A stretch of DNA of 64,000 nucleotides, taken from assembly GCA_958510825.1 (NCBI GenBank), contig OY294050.1, positions 45,645,249-45,709,248 on the forward strand, written 5' to 3'. The notes under the pieces are model-generated. The model was not told where the DNA came from. It worked only from the letters and a program-made list of their open reading frames with translations, and did not search any database. This document shows positions 61,596-64,000 of the stretch, in pieces. The position numbers and the translations under genes are program-made. Numbering within the stretch: position 1 is the first letter of the stretch; every line of letters starts with the position of its first letter. The DNA is from Brachypterus glaber. Its lineage: Eukaryota; Arthropoda; Insecta; Coleoptera; Kateretidae.

Positions 61596-62028
61596 TTTTT
61601 AATTTCAAACAAAATTATAAAAATATTAATTTATTATTCCATCAATCTATTTTCTAATCATCGAGTGATATTGGTAGACTGACTAATTCTACGTCTAACC
61701 ACACGTTAATGGTACTATGTGATTGAGACAAACAAGTCTTCAACTTGCTACCATTCAAAGTCTCCAGACTAGGAGAGGTATGAGTTGTCGTCTACATCTA
61801 GCAATAGATGGCGCACAAGTCTACATCAGTCTAGTGACTATATTCCTTTTGCGAATAAAGTCTAAAAAAGTTTTCTTAATCAGCGTGCAGAGTTGACTCT
61901 TGGTACTGAAGAGGGCCAGCAGCCCGAAACTGTCATTCTACCAATATCTCTCTGTACGATGATTAGAAAACAGATTGATGGAATAATAAATTAATATTTT
62001 TATAATTTTGTTTAAAATAAAAAATTGT
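61596..62028 (+). mobile_element. Foldback with hammerhead-like motif
   Basis: Inverted arms of ~85 bp: AAAATTATAAAAATATTAAT, TTCCATCAATCTATTTTC and TAATCATCG on the left, mirrored at 61950-62028; ATATTGGTAGA mirrors TCTACCAATAT closer in. The 250-bp interior has GATGGCGCACAAGTC. Near its right side lies the hammerhead-like core. Penelope-like elements carry such ribozymes in their terminal repeats, so this could be a remnant of one; no RT is present. Confidence 0.65.
61898..61946 (+). ncRNA. Candidate hammerhead ribozyme
   Basis: CTGAAGA (61906-61912) fits the CUGANGA core. GGGC / GCCC (61913-61916 and 61922-61925) makes a 4-bp stem II with loop CAGCA. GAAAC follows (61926-61930), then TGTC. 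Stem I could form from TTGGTA (61900-61905) with TACCAA (61939-61944), leaving ATTC unpaired or moving the cleavage site to after TTC. Stem III would be one or two pairs, as described for minimal retroelement hammerheads. Activity is unproven. Confidence 0.35.
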
Positions 62029-62744
62029 TTAATAGTTTTTTCTAATGTGTCTCTCTCTCTCTCTTGCTGGGCGTCGCGAACGATTTACCCAAAATTTTCC
62101 GTTATTTTGTTTATATTAATTGTGGGTTCTTCTATGACCGCAGAATGCACCCCATTTTTATGCCATCGTGTGAGATAGCACGACCATGAAAACGATCATT
62201 AATAACCAGTCGTGACAATTTGACGAATGTCACATAAAACACCCCTTTTTGCTCTTAGTTATGGGTTACGTCTCCCCCTAATATCGAATCCATACTAATT
62301 ACATTTCAAGACAAAATAAACCTATTAGTATCTCGAACAGTTCCCATCAAAAATAATTAGGTTAGAAAGTAAAAGTTGATTCAATTTTATGTGGCACCCC
62401 GTAGTTTGCCACTAAAATCAAATCTGACCTAAAAATCTCTCTCGGCCAGAGGAATATTACCTAAAGCATTTTGAAAACAAAAGTTTTTTTTTCTTCAAGC
62501 GAACTAAAATGTTCATATTTTATAACTGAACACACTAGTTAGAAGTGATATATTTTTTTACAGTAAAGAAATGAGTTCATTGGTGTACGCCGTAAAAAAA
62601 GTTAGTTAGCAAAACCACCACTGGCGGCAGCACTCTTTGACTTTGATGACAGCCATACTTCAAACTTGTTTGTTTATTATGTAAACAGGTAGTTGACTCA
62701 AGATTCTGTGTAAAAACCTTGTGTGAAATTAATTAAAAAAAAAT
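62029..62744. other. Unassigned sequence with TC microsatellite
   Basis: A TC repeat is at about 62049-62063. No open frame or repeat partner of note. Confidence 0.45.
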
Positions 62745-62995
62745 TTTCGCTCGGTCGATCGATTGGTCGTTCTGTCCGGGAAATCTTGTATCCACGATAA
62801 TTTAAGGACGCTTTAAGCTATAGACTTGAAATTTGGCAAACAAGTATGTTACCAAAAGTTCTCGCTCGGGATTGTTTTTGATAAACATTGGGTTGGGGCA
62901 AGGAGGGCAAATGGGAAAAATACAATAAAAATACAATAATTTTTCACATAAAATTGAAAATATAGGGTTTTTTGAGGTTGCTGAAATTGAATGTT
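62745..62995 (-). repeat. Array/GACG element, truncated reverse copy
   Basis: GCTCGGTCGATCGATTGGTC, CGTTCTGTCCGGGAAATC, TTGTATCCACGATAATTTAA, GTTACCAAAAGTTCTCGC, GGGCAAATGGGAAAAATAC, then one array unit (GGGTTTTTTGAGGTTGCTGA). Confidence 0.7.
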
Positions 62996-63414
62996 AATAA
63001 AATTTGGTAGAAATACGCTCCAAGTAACTAAAAAAGCCCTTAAATAATTTTACAACGTAAGATGGGACATGCAGTGCAGTAACTTGAAACAGGGTGGGAT
63101 TTATATGCCTTTTCGATAAAAGTTAAAACTTGCTCACCTTCCAAAACTTTTGACTTTTTATGAACATTTTCCTTTCATTTAACTTTTAAGAATGCTATTA
63201 TTTGACAATATGTTAATGTTTTCCTTTACGATAAGTTCAGACTTCACCTGGAAATATTTTGTCCCACTGCTCTTATGGGAAAAATACATTTCCGGTATAC
63301 AACAAAATGACTATTATGCGCACCTACCATAATTTTATACTTATTTATTACAAACTGAATTTTTATTAATTTTTATAAAACGTAATTTTATTTTAAAACT
63401 TTAACACTAAGAAA
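62996..63414. other. Unassigned AT-rich sequence
   Basis: Nothing recognisable. Confidence 0.35.
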
Positions 63415-63532
63415 CGTTAGTTTTTTATAATGCCCGGAAGGCGAAAGCATTGTCCGAGGGCCTCTGACCGAGGGATAGGTTTCGCCTGATGGGCATTATA
63501 GTCTACTTAACGCCCTTGGTACATAAATAACT
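63415..63532 (-). mobile_element. AGTTATTTATGTACC hairpin element, reverse copy
   Basis: ATAATGCCCGGAAGGCGAAAG folds with TTTCGCCTGATGGGCATTAT-type sequence around a GC-rich tip (CCGAGGGCCTCTGACCGAGG). The right flank CCCTTGGTACATAAATAACT is the reverse complement of the left terminus at 21.17 kb. Confidence 0.7.
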
Positions 63533-63905
63533 AAGTATTAAACATATTTTATAATATTTTGCATTGTAATAAAACGCAAACAAAACTTTATGTTCACTAT
63601 ATTAAGAAATAGGGGAAAACAAAATTTAAATCTCAATACAAATACAATCTAATTATTACGGATAATAATATTGAAAGGAGGATTTACTGGTAAGATTCGA
63701 GAATCCAGTTTCGTCACGTTTTTCCAACAAAAACAACTTCTTTTAAATCACGCCTACAATATTTCTCTGCGAAAAAATATTTTTATTACAATAAAATATT
63801 TTTTTTTCTGTTTTTGCCTTTTCAATTTAATTCTTTTGTCAACTTTGAAACAAAAAAGACTTTCAGCTTATTTAAGCTGGCTGCAGTTTTAGCCAGTGCC
63901 GAACT
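63533..63905. other. Unassigned AT-rich sequence
   Basis: The frame 63671-63892 (73 aa) has no recognised domain and is Phe/Leu-rich. No gene is supported. Confidence 0.4.
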
Positions 63906-64000
63906 GCCGGATTTTTTACTTTCTCATAAAAGAGAGTATTGTAACAGAAAAAAAAATATTTTTTTTTTCTTGAATCACTTTATTTTTTCCTGAAACGTCG
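63906..64000 (-). repeat. Repeat fragment cut by the window edge
   Basis: TTTTTACTTTCTCATAAAAGA and TTTTTTCCTGAAACGTCG are the reverse complement of 30733-30815, a block that follows a CAGACAGACAGACA word there. It continues beyond the window. Confidence 0.55.

Overview
This 64 kb window looks like a gene desert from a very AT-rich eukaryotic nuclear genome, most probably an arthropod and likely an insect. I found no intact protein-coding gene, rRNA, real tRNA gene or CRISPR array. What fills it is non-autonomous transposon and repeat sequence: hAT-, piggyBac- and Tc1/mariner-like elements, short TIR elements (MITEs), a tRNA-derived SINE, one 5'-truncated LINE, foldback elements, minisatellites and several unnamed interspersed families. 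The insect assignment rests on this mix and on the LINE's reverse-transcriptase tail; it is inference.

Layout. 0-9 kb: a hairpin-tipped element (1.03 kb), a possible minus-strand exon (1.4-1.6 kb), an array of ~95-bp repeats joined to a GACGGAC-type module (2.0-2.8 kb), a TTAA-flanked piggyBac-like MITE (3.4-3.9 kb), a block dense in CCTATG/CATAGG words (5.35-5.9 kb) and the first of three near-identical CACGGAAA MITEs (7.2 kb). 9-21 kb: a 460-bp palindrome, a SINE inserted in an older repeat, a second 1.03-kb-type element, a triplicated module, a large TTAA-bounded composite (16.0-17.5 kb), a MITE with ~26-bp TIRs (17.7-18.4 kb), and a 251-bp palindrome beside a fresh 210-bp tandem duplication. 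21-34 kb: hairpin elements, a 947-bp TACAGGGTG element, a 1.72-kb hAT-like element with a perfect 8-bp target duplication and a nested Tc1-like element, a 54-bp minisatellite, a 731-bp Tc1-like element with long TIRs, and the LINE tail. 34-64 kb: further copies of the same families, large foldbacks (41.6-42.3 and 54.4-54.8 kb), three copies of an AATAGTATATTA hairpin element, inverted repeats about 6 kb apart (46.2/52.8 kb), and a foldback with a hammerhead-ribozyme-like signature (61.6-62.0 kb).

The most interesting structure is cross-family. First, more than 20 sites carry the same module: a GTTATCGTG-like word, then a GACRGACR (or complementary TGTCYGTC) run, then AT-rich sequence, attached to different repeat bodies. 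Second, two groups of otherwise dissimilar palindromic elements share short terminal words (AATAGTATATTA, or AGTTATTTATGTACC), and several share a GC-rich hairpin tip of the form ACGAGCC-loop-GGCGAGT. All assignments come from reading the sequence by eye; no database search was possible.
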